Positions 42,423 to 52,226 are shown, counted from the first letter of the stretch. The stretch: 64,000 nt of DNA from Desulfonatronum thioautotrophicum (GCF_000934745.1 NZ_JYNO01000012.1:91501-155500); one strand, 5' to 3'. Program-made: numbers and translations. The notes: generated by a model from the letters alone, not told the origin.

Positions 42423-45044
42423 TTATTTCTTCCTTTTCAGTCCTTTTTTGGCCAAATAGCGTTGTTTTTGCTTCTCATAGCGGAAACTGGTCCAGATTGC
42501 GGCGGCAACACCACTGATGAAGACCATCATCATGCTTACGGTACGTTGAACCTGCCAGCGTTGGTTTGTCAACCATTCCATGGCCCAAGCGGAACCGGAA
42601 TCCTGGATGCTGTGCAACAAAACCGGAACCGCGACGATGGAGGCCAGCAGGCCAAACATGGCCAGCCAGAGAAACGTCTTGCTCAGAAATAAAAAGAAGA
42701 GTGAGCCGTCCCGCAAGAATTTCAGGCTCCGCATCCGCTTGTCCATCTTGGCCAGAATTTCGTCCACATCCTTCATTTCCTCGACGGCCTGCCGAAAAGT
42801 CTTTCCATTATGCAGGTCCGACTTGGCGAGAGCTTGCAAAATGCGTCCACCTTTATTGTAGTCCTTATTTATTTTGCGAATCATCCTTGGAAAGGGAAAG
42901 TAGACGATTTCCTCGTAGACTTCGCGAAGACGGTTGCTATTTTGACGGATTTTCCCTTTCAACTCGGCAACGGCTTCCTTGATTCGGTTATCCGTCTCTT
43001 TCTGCAGGTGCAGAATCGTGGTCGTGGTCTTGGAGAAAGATACATAGTTTTCGACATGGCCTTGCTCCTGGAGGGAGGTCAGACGCTCCACCGTTTCCTT
43101 GCGAAATGCATTTTCTGGTGAAAACCAGGTATCCAGTTTCTTGCCAACTTGCTGAAGTTCTTGAAGATCTCTGCCGGATCGTTGTTTCGCGGCGTTCCAC
43201 GGGCCGGCTAATGCAGAAAGTAAGAAGGAACGACCGCGTTCCAATTCATGATCAAGAAGAATTCGGTTGAAATAGTGGGGATCCTCGGAAATCAATTCGG
43301 CGAAAACCATCCATGCCTGGTCAAGGAAACCTTTTTTGGTCAGGCAGACTGCCTGGCGATAACGAGGCTCCATCCACTTTGGGCAATATCCATGGGCTTC
43401 CCGATAGATCTCATGTGCTTGATCATGGTTGCCCTGGATCTCTCGCAAACGGGCCTTGAGGAAAACAAAATAGGATTGCTGTAGCGGAGTGTAACCAAGA
43501 TTGAGAGCGTCTTTCCAATGCCCTTCGGCTTTGCGGGCGTTATCTGTTTCCAAGGCAATGAAGCCCAAAAGCACATGCGGTTGATAACTTTTGGAAGTGC
43601 GTAAGATAGCCTGCTGCATCATGCGTTCGGCCTGGGAGTAAGTGCGGGCCCGGGTGTTTTCCAGAGCGGCCCAAATGTATTCGCCCTCTGGGGGGACTAG
43701 CTGCCGCAATCCGTCCGGCAATTCCTTGCCACGACTGCGCCAAACCATGCGTAACATCCGGTGTTGGAGCGGAAAGGTTATTTCAAAAATTCCCTTAAGC
43801 AGCGTATGTTCTGGACCTTCACCCAGCAATAGTTCCGGCATGGCGGCGAGATTGCCTTTGTCGCCAACGGCTTTGTCCAAGGATTTGACGCCATCGACCA
43901 TCTCCTTCAAGTCCATTGTTCCGATTTTTTGCCAAATTCCCTGATCAGGATTGAAGATTTGCCGGCTGGGGCAACCGGATGCATCATGGGACTTCATGCC
44001 GCAATAAAAGCAAGGAGTTTTTTTCCCAAAGGAAGTGGTGGCTGAAGCGGGAAAGTTCAAGCGGGGTTGGTCCACACTGTCGGACGCTGTGTGACTCAGT
44101 TGGCAAAGCGCATCCAGTGTCAGCGTGCCGGCGGGATCCAAAAACGTGACGGCAAACTCCTCACGCAGTAACAATCCGGCACTCAGGGGAACATGGAGGG
44201 CGTCCGGTGCGAGACGTTCCCACTCAAAGGAAATTTTGCTGGGCAATTCGTCGTTGAAGCCCATGCCTTTCAGCTCAACAGCCTGATACAAGCATGGCCA
44301 GTAGGCGTTTTGCTCTTCGGATTTGACGTGGGTAATGGTCGCCTGGATCTCTCGACACCATGACGAGAGCAAGGCGAGGCCTTCGATGTTGAAAAATAGA
44401 AGATTGTTTTGGTAAATGTAGCGGATACTCAGACGATCCAGTATCCCCTTGAGGCGCATGTAGAAATTTTTCCAGTGCAGGATGAAATTCTCGTTTTCCT
44501 TGTCCTGCATGGGTTTGACAAAAAAGAACCAGCCCAGGTTTGCGTCCAGGGAAAAACCTGGATCGACTTTGAAGGTATGCCAGGCCTCCGGGGTCATGCC
44601 GAAGATCGGGGGGCGCTGTTCCGATGACAGGCCGGGGAAGGTGGCAACATATTTTATCAGATCCGGATGCACCCAGACGTCGAACGTTTCTCCGGGCGTA
44701 ATCTTCTGGTTTTTGTGTTCCGTGACGATGCTGACCGAGAGTTCGTTGACCGATTCACCCAGAAGAATTTTGATCGGCAGGATTTCAACGAAAACGGGTT
44801 CAGGTTGGATCTGAGCCCAAAGCAGCAATCGGGCTAAGGCCGGAAAAACCTGAGCACTATGGAAGAACCACAGACTTTGGTGCGTATCAGAAGCAACCTT
44901 TTGTCCGCCGAAGCGAGTCAACGTTTGGTGGATCGTGCTGTTGACGTTTTTCCGCCAGGTCACCCAAACGCCGAATCCGGAGAGGACCAGTCGAGGGTTG
45001 GTTACGTTGGGGAGGCTTTTCAAGATATCTGAGAGAAGATACAT
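42423..45044 (-). CDS. Large TPR protein with a CCHC zinc knuckle and C-terminal membrane anchors, function unknown
   Basis: 873 residues, not recognised as a family. Residues 1-330 are a mixed alpha/beta region without clear motif. Residues 345-358 read C-x2-C-x4-H-x4-C (CFYCGMKSHDASGC), the exact spacing of a CCHC zinc knuckle. Residues about 460-610 contain TPR-like helix pairs (PEGEYIWAALENTRARTYSQAE, HVLLGFIALETDNARKAEGHWKDAL, EPRYRQAVCLTKKGFLDQAW). Residues about 650-780 are charged and probably coiled. Two hydrophobic helices lie near 788-815 and 838-860, followed by a Lys/Arg-rich tail, so the C-terminus is membrane-bound with the bulk presumably cytoplasmic. It is transcribed alone, convergent to dsrC. 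Confidence 0.8.
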   Translation of the reverse strand: MYLLSDILKSLPNVTNPRLVLSGFGVWVTWRKNVNSTIHQTLTRFGGQKVASDTHQSLWFFHSAQVFPALARLLLWAQIQPEPVFVEILPIKILLGESVNELSVSIVTEHKNQKITPGETFDVWVHPDLIKYVATFPGLSSEQRPPIFGMTPEAWHTFKVDPGFSLDANLGWFFFVKPMQDKENENFILHWKNFYMRLKGILDRLSIRYIYQNNLLFFNIEGLALLSSWCREIQATITHVKSEEQNAYWPCLYQAVELKGMGFNDELPSKISFEWERLAPDALHVPLSAGLLLREEFAVTFLDPAGTLTLDALCQLSHTASDSVDQPRLNFPASATTSFGKKTPCFYCGMKSHDASGCPSRQIFNPDQGIWQKIGTMDLKEMVDGVKSLDKAVGDKGNLAAMPELLLGEGPEHTLLKGIFEITFPLQHRMLRMVWRSRGKELPDGLRQLVPPEGEYIWAALENTRARTYSQAERMMQQAILRTSKSYQPHVLLGFIALETDNARKAEGHWKDALNLGYTPLQQSYFVFLKARLREIQGNHDQAHEIYREAHGYCPKWMEPRYRQAVCLTKKGFLDQAWMVFAELISEDPHYFNRILLDHELERGRSFLLSALAGPWNAAKQRSGRDLQELQQVGKKLDTWFSPENAFRKETVERLTSLQEQGHVENYVSFSKTTTTILHLQKETDNRIKEAVAELKGKIRQNSNRLREVYEEIVYFPFPRMIRKINKDYNKGGRILQALAKSDLHNGKTFRQAVEEMKDVDEILAKMDKRMRSLKFLRDGSLFFLFLSKTFLWLAMFGLLASIVAVPVLLHSIQDSGSAWAMEWLTNQRWQVQRTVSMMMVFISGVAAAIWTSFRYEKQKQRYLAKKGLKRKK

Positions 45045-45255
45045 GGATTCCTCTTGAAATCTGTTGATCCTGGTAATTCAGGGCATTCGTGGCCAGATCT
45101 GATCGCCCCTGATTGTCACAGGACACCCGCATGCAAAGCAGACATTGACGCAGGTGCAGGAAGAGAGAGGTGGAGCGTTTATTGAATCAAGAAGTTGACG
45201 TAAATGAATGGTATTTTGCAAAACAACAATGAACATGAAGTAAATGGGGGAAAGT

Positions 45256-45636
45256 ATGGACATCAGCCAAGCCATTGCGCGGTTAAAGCAGGAGCCCGGT
45301 TTTGCGGACAACGTGGGCATGGTGCTCGTGCACAACGGAACAGTTCGTAGCTGGTCCAGAAAGGACAAGCAACAGGTAACGGCCCTGGAAGTTACGCCAG
45401 ACCAGACAAAAATTCAGGAATTGGTCCAGGATTTTTCCACAAGGCCAGGTATTTTTCGGATCGTTGTGGAGGCCCGCTCCGGCCGGTTCCAACCCGGTGA
45501 CGATTTGCTGTTCATTATCGTGGCCGGCGACGTGCGCGAACATGTCAAGCCGGTTCTTGCAGAGCTGCTGGAGCGCATCAAGGCCGAAGGGGTCCGGAAG
45601 CGGGAAATATCTGCCACGGACTCAACCATTCCATGA
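45256..45636 (+). CDS. moaE: MoaE-family molybdopterin synthase catalytic subunit-like protein
   Basis: 126 residues. The pattern VGMVLVHNGTVR near residue 20, then VEARSGRFQPGDDLLFIIVAGDVREHVKP and a terminal ERIKAEGVRKREI, follows MoaE, including the two C-terminal lysines. MoaE transfers sulfur to precursor Z with MoaD. The usual HRxG motif is altered (ARSGR), so this is a diverged member. No MoaD gene is adjacent. The ATG after GGGGGAAAGT is used. Its 3' end overlaps the convergent glycosyltransferase gene by 59 bp. Confidence 0.78.
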   Translation: MDISQAIARLKQEPGFADNVGMVLVHNGTVRSWSRKDKQQVTALEVTPDQTKIQELVQDFSTRPGIFRIVVEARSGRFQPGDDLLFIIVAGDVREHVKPVLAELLERIKAEGVRKREISATDSTIP

Positions 45637-46444
45637 TGCGCTCAGCTTCTTCGGGCTTGCCGTGCTTGAGACAGCCGCTGATGTAGATTTTGGCTTTGGT
45701 CCGTAGCTCCTGAAGTGTTGCCCGGCGTTGCGACGTGGAAAGGATCTGGATTTGCAGTAGCTTGACCAGCGCCTGGATACGGTAAAGGTCCAGGCCGATG
45801 ATTTTTCTGGAAAGCTGATCCGGGTGCCCGCCGGTCTTGCGAACCATTTTTTTTGGACAAAAGCCGACAGGATGGCGGACCAGAGTCCTCAGCCAGAGGT
45901 CGTAATCTTCACAGGCCGGGAGAGTTGTATCGAACGGACCCACTTCCTCCCAGAATCGTCGGTCAAACAACACACAGGATGGACTAATCAAGCACATTTT
46001 GAGGGCGTCCTCAAAAAACCACCCCTCAACTTTGGCATGTTTGAACATGGGGTTGACCGGTCGACCGTGGCGGATCCAAACTTCATCGGCCTGGGAAATG
46101 CGCCAGCCGCCGGCCCAGTGGTACGCAAGGTGGGTCGCCAGCTTTTCCGGCATCCACCAGTCATCCGAATCCAGCAGCGCCATGCATTCGCCCTGGGCTG
46201 CACTGAGCCCGGTATTTCGAGCAGCGGACACACCCTGGTTTTGGGCGTGACGCAGAACCCGTACGCGCGGATCATTGATCCTGCAAAGCGCCAGAGGGGT
46301 CGCATCCGTGCTTCCGTCGTCCACCACCAGAACTTCCAATGATTTCCATTGGCAACTCCTGTTGTGCTGGGTCAGCACGGAACGGATCGCCCGGAGCACC
46401 TGCTCTGGGCGATTGAAGACAGGGATAACAATGGAAATCAGCAT
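45578..46444 (-). CDS. Family 2 glycosyltransferase
   Basis: 288 residues with the GT-A fold: SIVIPVFNRPEQVLRAIRSVL at the N-terminus, VLVVDDGSTDAT near 38, and the metal-binding LLDSDDWWMPEKL near 90 (DxD), plus CEDYDLWLR near 185 as a candidate catalytic region. It should transfer a sugar from a nucleotide donor to a surface or cell-wall acceptor. The C-terminal 60 residues are helical. No polysaccharide cluster surrounds it. Confidence 0.9.
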   Translation of the reverse strand: MLISIVIPVFNRPEQVLRAIRSVLTQHNRSCQWKSLEVLVVDDGSTDATPLALCRINDPRVRVLRHAQNQGVSAARNTGLSAAQGECMALLDSDDWWMPEKLATHLAYHWAGGWRISQADEVWIRHGRPVNPMFKHAKVEGWFFEDALKMCLISPSCVLFDRRFWEEVGPFDTTLPACEDYDLWLRTLVRHPVGFCPKKMVRKTGGHPDQLSRKIIGLDLYRIQALVKLLQIQILSTSQRRATLQELRTKAKIYISGCLKHGKPEEAERIMEWLSPWQIFPASGPLRP

Positions 46445-46490
46445 GAAGCAATACCCACATCAGCCAAACAGAACGGGTGGTGGGAAAAGG

Positions 46491-47441
46491 TCATGACAGG
46501 AGGCGGTTGACCTCTGGGCATGCGCCCGCATCGGGCTGACTCCAACCTGAAAGAAAAAAACGTGCAGTAACGGGACCCACCGGAGAGACCAACTGTATCC
46601 TGACGTCCCCTGTCGGTTCTGGGCTGGTGGCCTTGCTATGGCGAGGGGAGGCAGTAATCCCGCCTTTGCATATTCCGGCTTTGGCTACCTGGATGCCTTG
46701 TTTTTTCAGCAGCTGTATCCAGTAACGTTTGACAATGGTGAAAAAAAGCCTGTTCCGACCCTGACAACGCAGGCCGCAGTGGACGTCTGCCTCGGAAACC
46801 GCCAACTTGGCGGCGATTTTCAAGGCATTGTGTTCGCTGAGGCTGGTGGTCATGGCAAGCCAGGAGCCATCGACAGTTTCCAGCCAGACCAGAAACGTCC
46901 AGGAGAGAGTCATTGTGGAAGGACTGTTAACAGCCACGATGTTCATGGGGGAGTGGGTAAAACGGAGAAAGGCTCGATGCAGGGCCTCGATCCCGGCGGT
47001 AACCACCACGGATTGAGGCAGTGCGTGCAGCTGGGTCTGAATTTCGTGGTTGCGTTCCAACTCATTGAGGTTGAAGGTTTGCAGCAAACGACTCAATTCC
47101 ATGGCAGGCAGGTGGCCCAATTCCACCAACGCTTCGCCGATATGGGTGGTGGCCACGACCTGTGAAAACAGCAGATCATCCAATTGCTTCGGGGAAAGAT
47201 AGGCTTTGCGCAGGGCGATTACGCCAAAAGGCAGGTCCATAATTTTCTGTTCTGCGGCTGTTTCTCGTACTTGTTCTACGGTCATGTAGTCACGGGCAAG
47301 AGCCAATTCTCCCAGGAGCTGGTTGTGCTGTTCCTGAAACACCAGGGCCTCTTGAAGCTGGGCCTCGCTGATGATTCCGGCCTGAAGCAAGTAGTGGCCG
47401 AAAAAGATCGCGTTGAAGGGTAATGCCGGTGTCTGATTCAT
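46491..47441 (-). CDS. Protein with GspE N-terminal-like and CheX-like regions
   Basis: 316 residues from the ATG at 47441 (MNQTPALP). Residues about 10-115 resemble the N-terminal domain of type II secretion/pilus ATPases (LLQAGIISEAQLQEALVFQ... LPFGVIALRKAYLSPKQLDDLL...GEALVELGHLP, two repeats). Residues about 145-245 have the pattern of CheX-type phosphatases, but the active ExxN appears as QGRN, so catalytic activity is doubtful. It lies 5 bp after the TPR gene and is surely cotranscribed. A sensory or c-di-GMP-linked role is a guess. Confidence 0.6.
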   Translation of the reverse strand: MNQTPALPFNAIFFGHYLLQAGIISEAQLQEALVFQEQHNQLLGELALARDYMTVEQVRETAAEQKIMDLPFGVIALRKAYLSPKQLDDLLFSQVVATTHIGEALVELGHLPAMELSRLLQTFNLNELERNHEIQTQLHALPQSVVVTAGIEALHRAFLRFTHSPMNIVAVNSPSTMTLSWTFLVWLETVDGSWLAMTTSLSEHNALKIAAKLAVSEADVHCGLRCQGRNRLFFTIVKRYWIQLLKKQGIQVAKAGICKGGITASPRHSKATSPEPTGDVRIQLVSPVGPVTARFFLSGWSQPDAGACPEVNRLLS

Positions 47442-47446
47442 GGCTT

Positions 47447-48232
47447 TCAAGAGTTTCCGCCATTTTTTTTGGCGAGTCGATTTTCCAGAAAAATCTTGAA
47501 TTTCTGAGCTTCAATCAGATTCGGATTGATGCCCAAAGCCTTGCTGACGAACTTCAGAGCTAGGGACACCCGGCCTTTCTCCTGAAATGTCCGGGCCATA
47601 TTGAAGAATAAATTTTCATCGTCGCCGCTGATGCTCCTCGCTCTGGCATAGTATTTCAAGGCCTGTGGATACATTTTGTTCTTACGCAAGGAAATGCCGA
47701 ACTCGTTGAACATGTGTTTGTGCCCCGGCTCAAACGCCGCATTCAGACGCACCAGGCGTCGAAAAACGATTCCTCCCCGCTGGGTATCGCCCCGGGCCAG
47801 GTAGGACAGGCCGAGCCCGAAGGTGGCCCGGATGTTTTCTTCATCAATACGCAGGGCGGTTTTGAATTCGATTTCAGCGCTGAAGGTCTCGTTGTTGCGC
47901 AGATGACGCTCGCCGCGGGCAACGGCCTTGGCGACCTTGCGCATCGCGGGGTATACCTTAGAGATATATACGTCTGGTTCCGGCAGGTAATTTTTAAGCA
48001 GATTGTCCCTGGAAATCATCTTGACTGTGCCCGTGGGCATGAAATGGGCGTTCAGGGATTGGATGGATATTTTCCCATCCTCTTCTTCCACCGCATAAAC
48101 CAGGACATTTTGAATGACTTTTCTTTTGGTATGGCCAAAGCCCACGGATTGTGGGGCTGTTGTGGAAAAGACCCCCTTGATGCGGATGTCTTGGGAGAAA
48201 GGAGTTTGGGATGGATTTTGATGGTGTTGCAT
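47447..48232 (-). CDS. TPR repeat protein
   Basis: 261 residues. The N-terminal 85 residues (IKGVFSTTAPQSVGFGHTKRK...VLVYAVEEEDGKISIQSLN) form a conserved, unnamed region; from about 95 to 250 there are four TPR units (ATFGLGLSYLARGDTQRGGIVF, FNEFGISLRKNKMYPQALKYYARA, NLFFNMARTFQEKGRVSLALKFVSKAL). It is a likely scaffold protein. First gene of a two-gene unit with the CheX-like protein. Confidence 0.8.
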   Translation of the reverse strand: MQHHQNPSQTPFSQDIRIKGVFSTTAPQSVGFGHTKRKVIQNVLVYAVEEEDGKISIQSLNAHFMPTGTVKMISRDNLLKNYLPEPDVYISKVYPAMRKVAKAVARGERHLRNNETFSAEIEFKTALRIDEENIRATFGLGLSYLARGDTQRGGIVFRRLVRLNAAFEPGHKHMFNEFGISLRKNKMYPQALKYYARARSISGDDENLFFNMARTFQEKGRVSLALKFVSKALGINPNLIEAQKFKIFLENRLAKKNGGNS

Positions 48233-48413
48233 TGCCGCGAGAAATAGGAAAAGAGGATACCGGCTTGGTTCGCAGAACTATCTTCTAATGGGCAATATCA
48301 GAGGATGCAAGCGAGCTTGAGAATGGGTTGCAAGAAGGTGCTTGAGAACAGGTTATCGCCAAGTGCTGGTCACGAAGCGAGATGGTAAGGCAAAAGAGAA
48401 ATGGGAGCGTGAC

Positions 48414-49391
48414 ATGAACGATGCCGTGTTGGTGACCGGCGGGGCGGGGTATATCGGCAGTCAGACCTGCAAGGCCCTGGCTGCAGAAGGATATCGCCCG
48501 GTGACTGTGGACAACATGGTCTATGGCCATGAATGGGCGGTGCGTTGGGGGGAGTTGGTCAAAGGCGATATTTTGGATGAATCCGTCCTGGATGGACTGT
48601 TCTCGGTCCATGCGCCCGTGGCCGTGATCCATTTTGCGGCGTATGCCTATGTGGGCGAGTCTGTCACTGACCCCCAAAAATACTATCGCAACAACGTAGG
48701 CGGGTCACTGAGTTTGTTGGAAGCCATGCTCCGCCATGGCTGTCGACGGATCGTCTTTTCCAGCACCTGCGCCACCTATGGCGAACCATTGGTGATTCCT
48801 ATCCCGGAAACCCACTCCCAGCATCCGGTTAATCCGTATGGCTGGAGCAAGCTGATGATTGAACAGATGCTGCGGGATTTCGACTCGGCCTATGGGCTAC
48901 GCCACGTGGCCTTGCGCTACTTCAACGCTGCCGGGGCCGATCCGGACGGTGAGCTGGGCGAAGAGCACGATCCGGAAACCCACCTTGTTCCCCTGGCCAT
49001 CCTCGCGGCCCAGGGCAAAAAGGGTCCGCTGTCGATTTTCGGTCGAGACTATCCAACTCCTGATGGAACGGCGATCCGGGATTATGTTCATGTGGCCGAT
49101 CTGGCTCAAGCCCATGTGGCTGCATTACGCTTTTTGCTGAGCCAGGATCAAAGTGAGGCGTTCAATCTGGGAACCGGCTCGGGACACAGCGTCCAACAGG
49201 TCGTGGACATGGTCCATGCGGTGAGTGGATGCACGGTACCGACTGTGGAAGCACCACGAAGGGCTGGCGATCCTCCGGCTCTGGTGGCGGTGGCGGACAA
49301 GGCCCGCACTGTTCTGGGATGGGAGCCCAGCCTTCCCCTGTTGCGGGACATCATCAAGACAGCCTGGGATTGGCACGCCAAAATCCGGTAA
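48414..49391 (+). CDS. galE: UDP-glucose 4-epimerase
   Basis: 325-residue extended short-chain dehydrogenase. NAD loop VTGGAGYIGSQT at the N-terminus, catalytic SSTCATYG and YGWSK (Tyr-x3-Lys), and RYFNAAGADPDGELGE with GTAIRDYVHVADLAQAH as in GalE. It interconverts UDP-glucose and UDP-galactose for surface polysaccharides. The start MNDAVLVTGG has GGGAG upstream; the longer frame is not supported by similarity. Confidence 0.94.
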   Translation: MNDAVLVTGGAGYIGSQTCKALAAEGYRPVTVDNMVYGHEWAVRWGELVKGDILDESVLDGLFSVHAPVAVIHFAAYAYVGESVTDPQKYYRNNVGGSLSLLEAMLRHGCRRIVFSSTCATYGEPLVIPIPETHSQHPVNPYGWSKLMIEQMLRDFDSAYGLRHVALRYFNAAGADPDGELGEEHDPETHLVPLAILAAQGKKGPLSIFGRDYPTPDGTAIRDYVHVADLAQAHVAALRFLLSQDQSEAFNLGTGSGHSVQQVVDMVHAVSGCTVPTVEAPRRAGDPPALVAVADKARTVLGWEPSLPLLRDIIKTAWDWHAKIR

Positions 49392-49566
49392 TGACGTAGG
49401 TGGATAATCTCCGGCCAAAACCCGCTCGCCCTTCCCCATACGATGTGGATGTTGGAGACGAATGCGGTTGCAGGCACGTTGTCAGGCGGTTATTCACACT
49501 CAAATTGGTAATTCAATGGCGTTCACAGCATCGATGAAAAAATACTCAAATGAATGGGAGACCAGC

Positions 49567-50367
49567 ATGAGTGCATGTTCTGTGGTGATCATGGGAGCCA
49601 ATGGCAGGATGGGCGCAACCCTGGCCCGTTTGGCCCGGGAGGATTCAGAATTGACCCTGGCTGGTGTGGTGGAACGCCCAGGGCACGAGCAGGGGTTGGA
49701 GAGGTACGACTGTGCGCATGGCGACAGTCTGGAGCAGGTTCTTGGCGGGTTGAAGGACGCGGTGGTTATCGACTTCACCGCACCGGAAGCCTCGGTGCTT
49801 ACGGCCGGAATCGTGGCCAATACGGGACATCGGGCCGTTATCGGGACCACGGGCATGACCCGGGAGCAGACCGAGGAGCTGCGTGAGGCCGCCAAGACTG
49901 CTCCCGTGCTTTGGGCCCCAAACATGAGCGTGGGAGTGAACGTCCTCTTGCGGATTCTGCCCCAGCTGGTGTCGCTGCTGGGTCAGGCCTATGATCTGGA
50001 ACTGATGGAAATACACCATAAGGCCAAGAAAGACGCGCCCAGCGGCACCGCGGTCAAGCTGGCCCAATGCCTGGCCGAGGCCAAAGGCTGGGATTATGAC
50101 ACGGTCAAGTGCTGCTGCCGAGAGGGGATCATCGGAGCACGTCCTGACCAGGAGATCGGTGTGCAAACTCTGCGCGGCGGCGATGTTGTCGGTGATCATA
50201 CCGCCTATTTCTTCGGCCCTGGAGAGCGAATCGAGGTCACCCACCGTGCCCATTCTCGGGAGACTTTTGCCCAGGGTGCCCTACGGGCGGCCAAATGGCT
50301 GGCCGATCAACAACCCGGCAAACTGTATGCCATAGCCGATATGCTGGATACGGCCGTGCAAGGTTGA
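49567..50367 (+). CDS. dapB: 4-hydroxy-tetrahydrodipicolinate reductase
   Basis: 266 residues. The N-terminal nucleotide loop [23 protein letters not shown], the substrate motif [23 protein letters not shown] near residue 150 and [13 protein letters not shown] are those of DapB in lysine/diaminopimelate synthesis. The start MSACSVV with GGGAGA upstream is used; the frame is open for 35 codons more without a better signal. Confidence 0.96.
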   Translation: MSACSVVIMGANGRMGATLARLAREDSELTLAGVVERPGHEQGLERYDCAHGDSLEQVLGGLKDAVVIDFTAPEASVLTAGIVANTGHRAVIGTTGMTREQTEELREAAKTAPVLWAPNMSVGVNVLLRILPQLVSLLGQAYDLELMEIHHKAKKDAPSGTAVKLAQCLAEAKGWDYDTVKCCCREGIIGARPDQEIGVQTLRGGDVVGDHTAYFFGPGERIEVTHRAHSRETFAQGALRAAKWLADQQPGKLYAIADMLDTAVQG

Positions 50368-50390
50368 CGTCATATCGACGTCAACAGGGT

Positions 50391-50987
50391 TCAATGGGTT
50401 GCAAGCATATCCACCACGGCGGCCAAATCCGGCGCGAGAATGTCTGGGAGGTCGGGTTCCTTGCTGTGGTCGAGAGCCAGGGCCCACGTTTGCGAAGTCG
50501 GCAGGTTGAGGCTTTCCGCGGTTTTCCGCCCGTGCCCGGTAAGCACCAATGCCGCTGTTTTCAGGCCCGCGGCCCGGGCGAAACGGATGTCCGCGGTTTT
50601 GTCTCCGATCATGATGCTCCGGTTCGGATCAAGGCCATGGATGGCACGCAGGTCCTCCCACAAACCAGGCAAGGGTTTGCGACAGTCGCAGACCTCGATG
50701 GGAGCGTGGGGACACATTACGGTGGCCATGAGCTCCACACCTTCCTCGCGGAGGAGATGCAGCAAGCGTTGCTCCACAGCAGCATACTGGGCTCGAGAAA
50801 AATAGCTGCGTCCGATACCGGACTGATTGGTGACCAAAAAAAGCTGGCAACCGGCTCTGGTCAGGATGCGCATGGCCGAGGCCGCGCCCGGAATGAGCTG
50901 CACCTGGTCAGGGTCGGCCAGATAGTGACGCTCTTCGATGACCGTGCCGTCTCGATCCAAAAGAATGTTTTGATAGTCTTCAAGCAT
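50391..50987 (-). CDS. gmhB: D-glycero-D-manno-heptose 1,7-bisphosphate 7-phosphatase (HAD family)
   Basis: 198 residues. HAD motif I is LLDRDGT (nucleophile D11, acid D13), motif II VTNQSG, and the zinc loop C92-P-H94...C100-D-C102 (CPHAPIEVCDC) that marks the GmhB/HisB-N branch, then IMIGDKTADI as motif IV. It removes the phosphate at C7 in ADP-heptose synthesis for lipopolysaccharide. It is a lone gene, convergent to dapB. Histidinol phosphatase is a less likely alternative. Confidence 0.9.
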   Translation of the reverse strand: MLEDYQNILLDRDGTVIEERHYLADPDQVQLIPGAASAMRILTRAGCQLFLVTNQSGIGRSYFSRAQYAAVEQRLLHLLREEGVELMATVMCPHAPIEVCDCRKPLPGLWEDLRAIHGLDPNRSIMIGDKTADIRFARAAGLKTAALVLTGHGRKTAESLNLPTSQTWALALDHSKEPDLPDILAPDLAAVVDMLATH

Positions 50988-51167
50988 ATCACGTTCCTTT
51001 TGGGGCTCCGTGGACTTGGCTCCGGCATGCCCGTTTTCCGGATGCGGTGCTCTGCATCATTGCGACACCATAAACTCCGATGCCAACTCCAATATTCCTG
51101 ATCGTCAACCTTCAACGTTTACAATGTTCGACATTGTTTTGCATCGCAGTGTCGCTAGGATAGCTTG

Positions 51168-52211
51168 ATGTTTGAGTTGCTGCTGGTGATCGGCTTGGCG
51201 ACCTTGGTTTCCGGGCTTTGCTCATTGTCCGAGGCTGCCCTCTATTCCGTGCCGTGGAGTCATTTGGAGCAGATGCGCAAGAGCGGAAAAAAAAGCGGAA
51301 TCCTGCTTTTTGATTTGCGCAACAATGTGGAACGGCCCATCGCCGCAATCCTGACCTTGAACACCGTGGCCAACACGGCAGGCGCGGCCGTGGCCGGGGC
51401 CTTTGCCGCAGCGCTGTTCGGTACGGAAAGTTTGATCTATTTTTCCGCCGTCTTCACGATGATTATTCTGGTCTTTGCCGAAATTATTCCCAAAACCATG
51501 GGGGTGATGTACTCCCGGCAAGTGGCCGGTTTTCTGGCCCAGCCCTTATGCTTTCTCGTGATTGTTTTCAGTCCGGTGATCTGGCTGATGGACCGGGTGA
51601 CCACGTTTATCCGCAGGAAAAAAGTCGGTCCGGACACCACGGAGGACGATCTGCGGGCTGTGATCAGTCTGACCCGCAGGGCCGGAGTGATCAAACCGTA
51701 TGAAGAGATGTCCATCCGCAACATCTTGTCCCTGGACACCAAGATGGTCAAGGATATCATGACCCCGCGTACGGTTATCTTCTCTTTCCCGGCTGAGTTG
51801 AGCGTGGGGCAGGCTCGAATGCTGAAGTCTGCCTGGCCGCACAGCCGCATTCCCGTGTATGAGGAAGAAGACCAAGAAGATATCGTGGGGATCGTTTATC
51901 GACGAGAGTTGTTGGAAGCTTTGGCCAATGATCAAGACGACCTGGTGCTGGGCAAACTCATGAAACCGGTCCAGTTTGTCCTGGAGTCCATGTCGTTGGA
52001 CAAACTGCTCGTTCGCTTTCTGGAGTCCCGGATGCATCTTTTCATTGTTCTGGACGAATACGGCGGTTTGGCAGGACTGGTGACGCTGGAGGACGTGCTG
52101 GAAGAAATTTTAGGCAGCGAAATCGTGGACGAGACCGACCAGGTCGTGGATATGCGTGAACTTGCCCGACAGCGACGCAGCCAGTTGGTGGCCCGTAGGG
52201 AGAAACGATAA
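51168..52211 (+). CDS. CNNM/CorC-type membrane protein with CBS pair
   Basis: 347 residues. An N-terminal DUF21/CNNM domain with three or four helices (residues about 3-140; SGLCSLSEAALYSVP and FAEIIPKTMG are typical), then two CBS domains (about 190-310: VKDIMTPRTVIFSF, SRIPVYEE, HLFIVLDEYGGLAGLVTLEDVLEEILG). Members act as Mg2+/Co2+ exporters or regulators. The short C-terminal CorC_HlyC transporter-associated domain is missing; the protein ends soon after the CBS pair. The ATG at 51168 directly follows a TTG. Confidence 0.88.
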   Translation: MFELLLVIGLATLVSGLCSLSEAALYSVPWSHLEQMRKSGKKSGILLFDLRNNVERPIAAILTLNTVANTAGAAVAGAFAAALFGTESLIYFSAVFTMIILVFAEIIPKTMGVMYSRQVAGFLAQPLCFLVIVFSPVIWLMDRVTTFIRRKKVGPDTTEDDLRAVISLTRRAGVIKPYEEMSIRNILSLDTKMVKDIMTPRTVIFSFPAELSVGQARMLKSAWPHSRIPVYEEEDQEDIVGIVYRRELLEALANDQDDLVLGKLMKPVQFVLESMSLDKLLVRFLESRMHLFIVLDEYGGLAGLVTLEDVLEEILGSEIVDETDQVVDMRELARQRRSQLVARREKR

Positions 52212-52226
52212 ACACGGCAAACGTGC

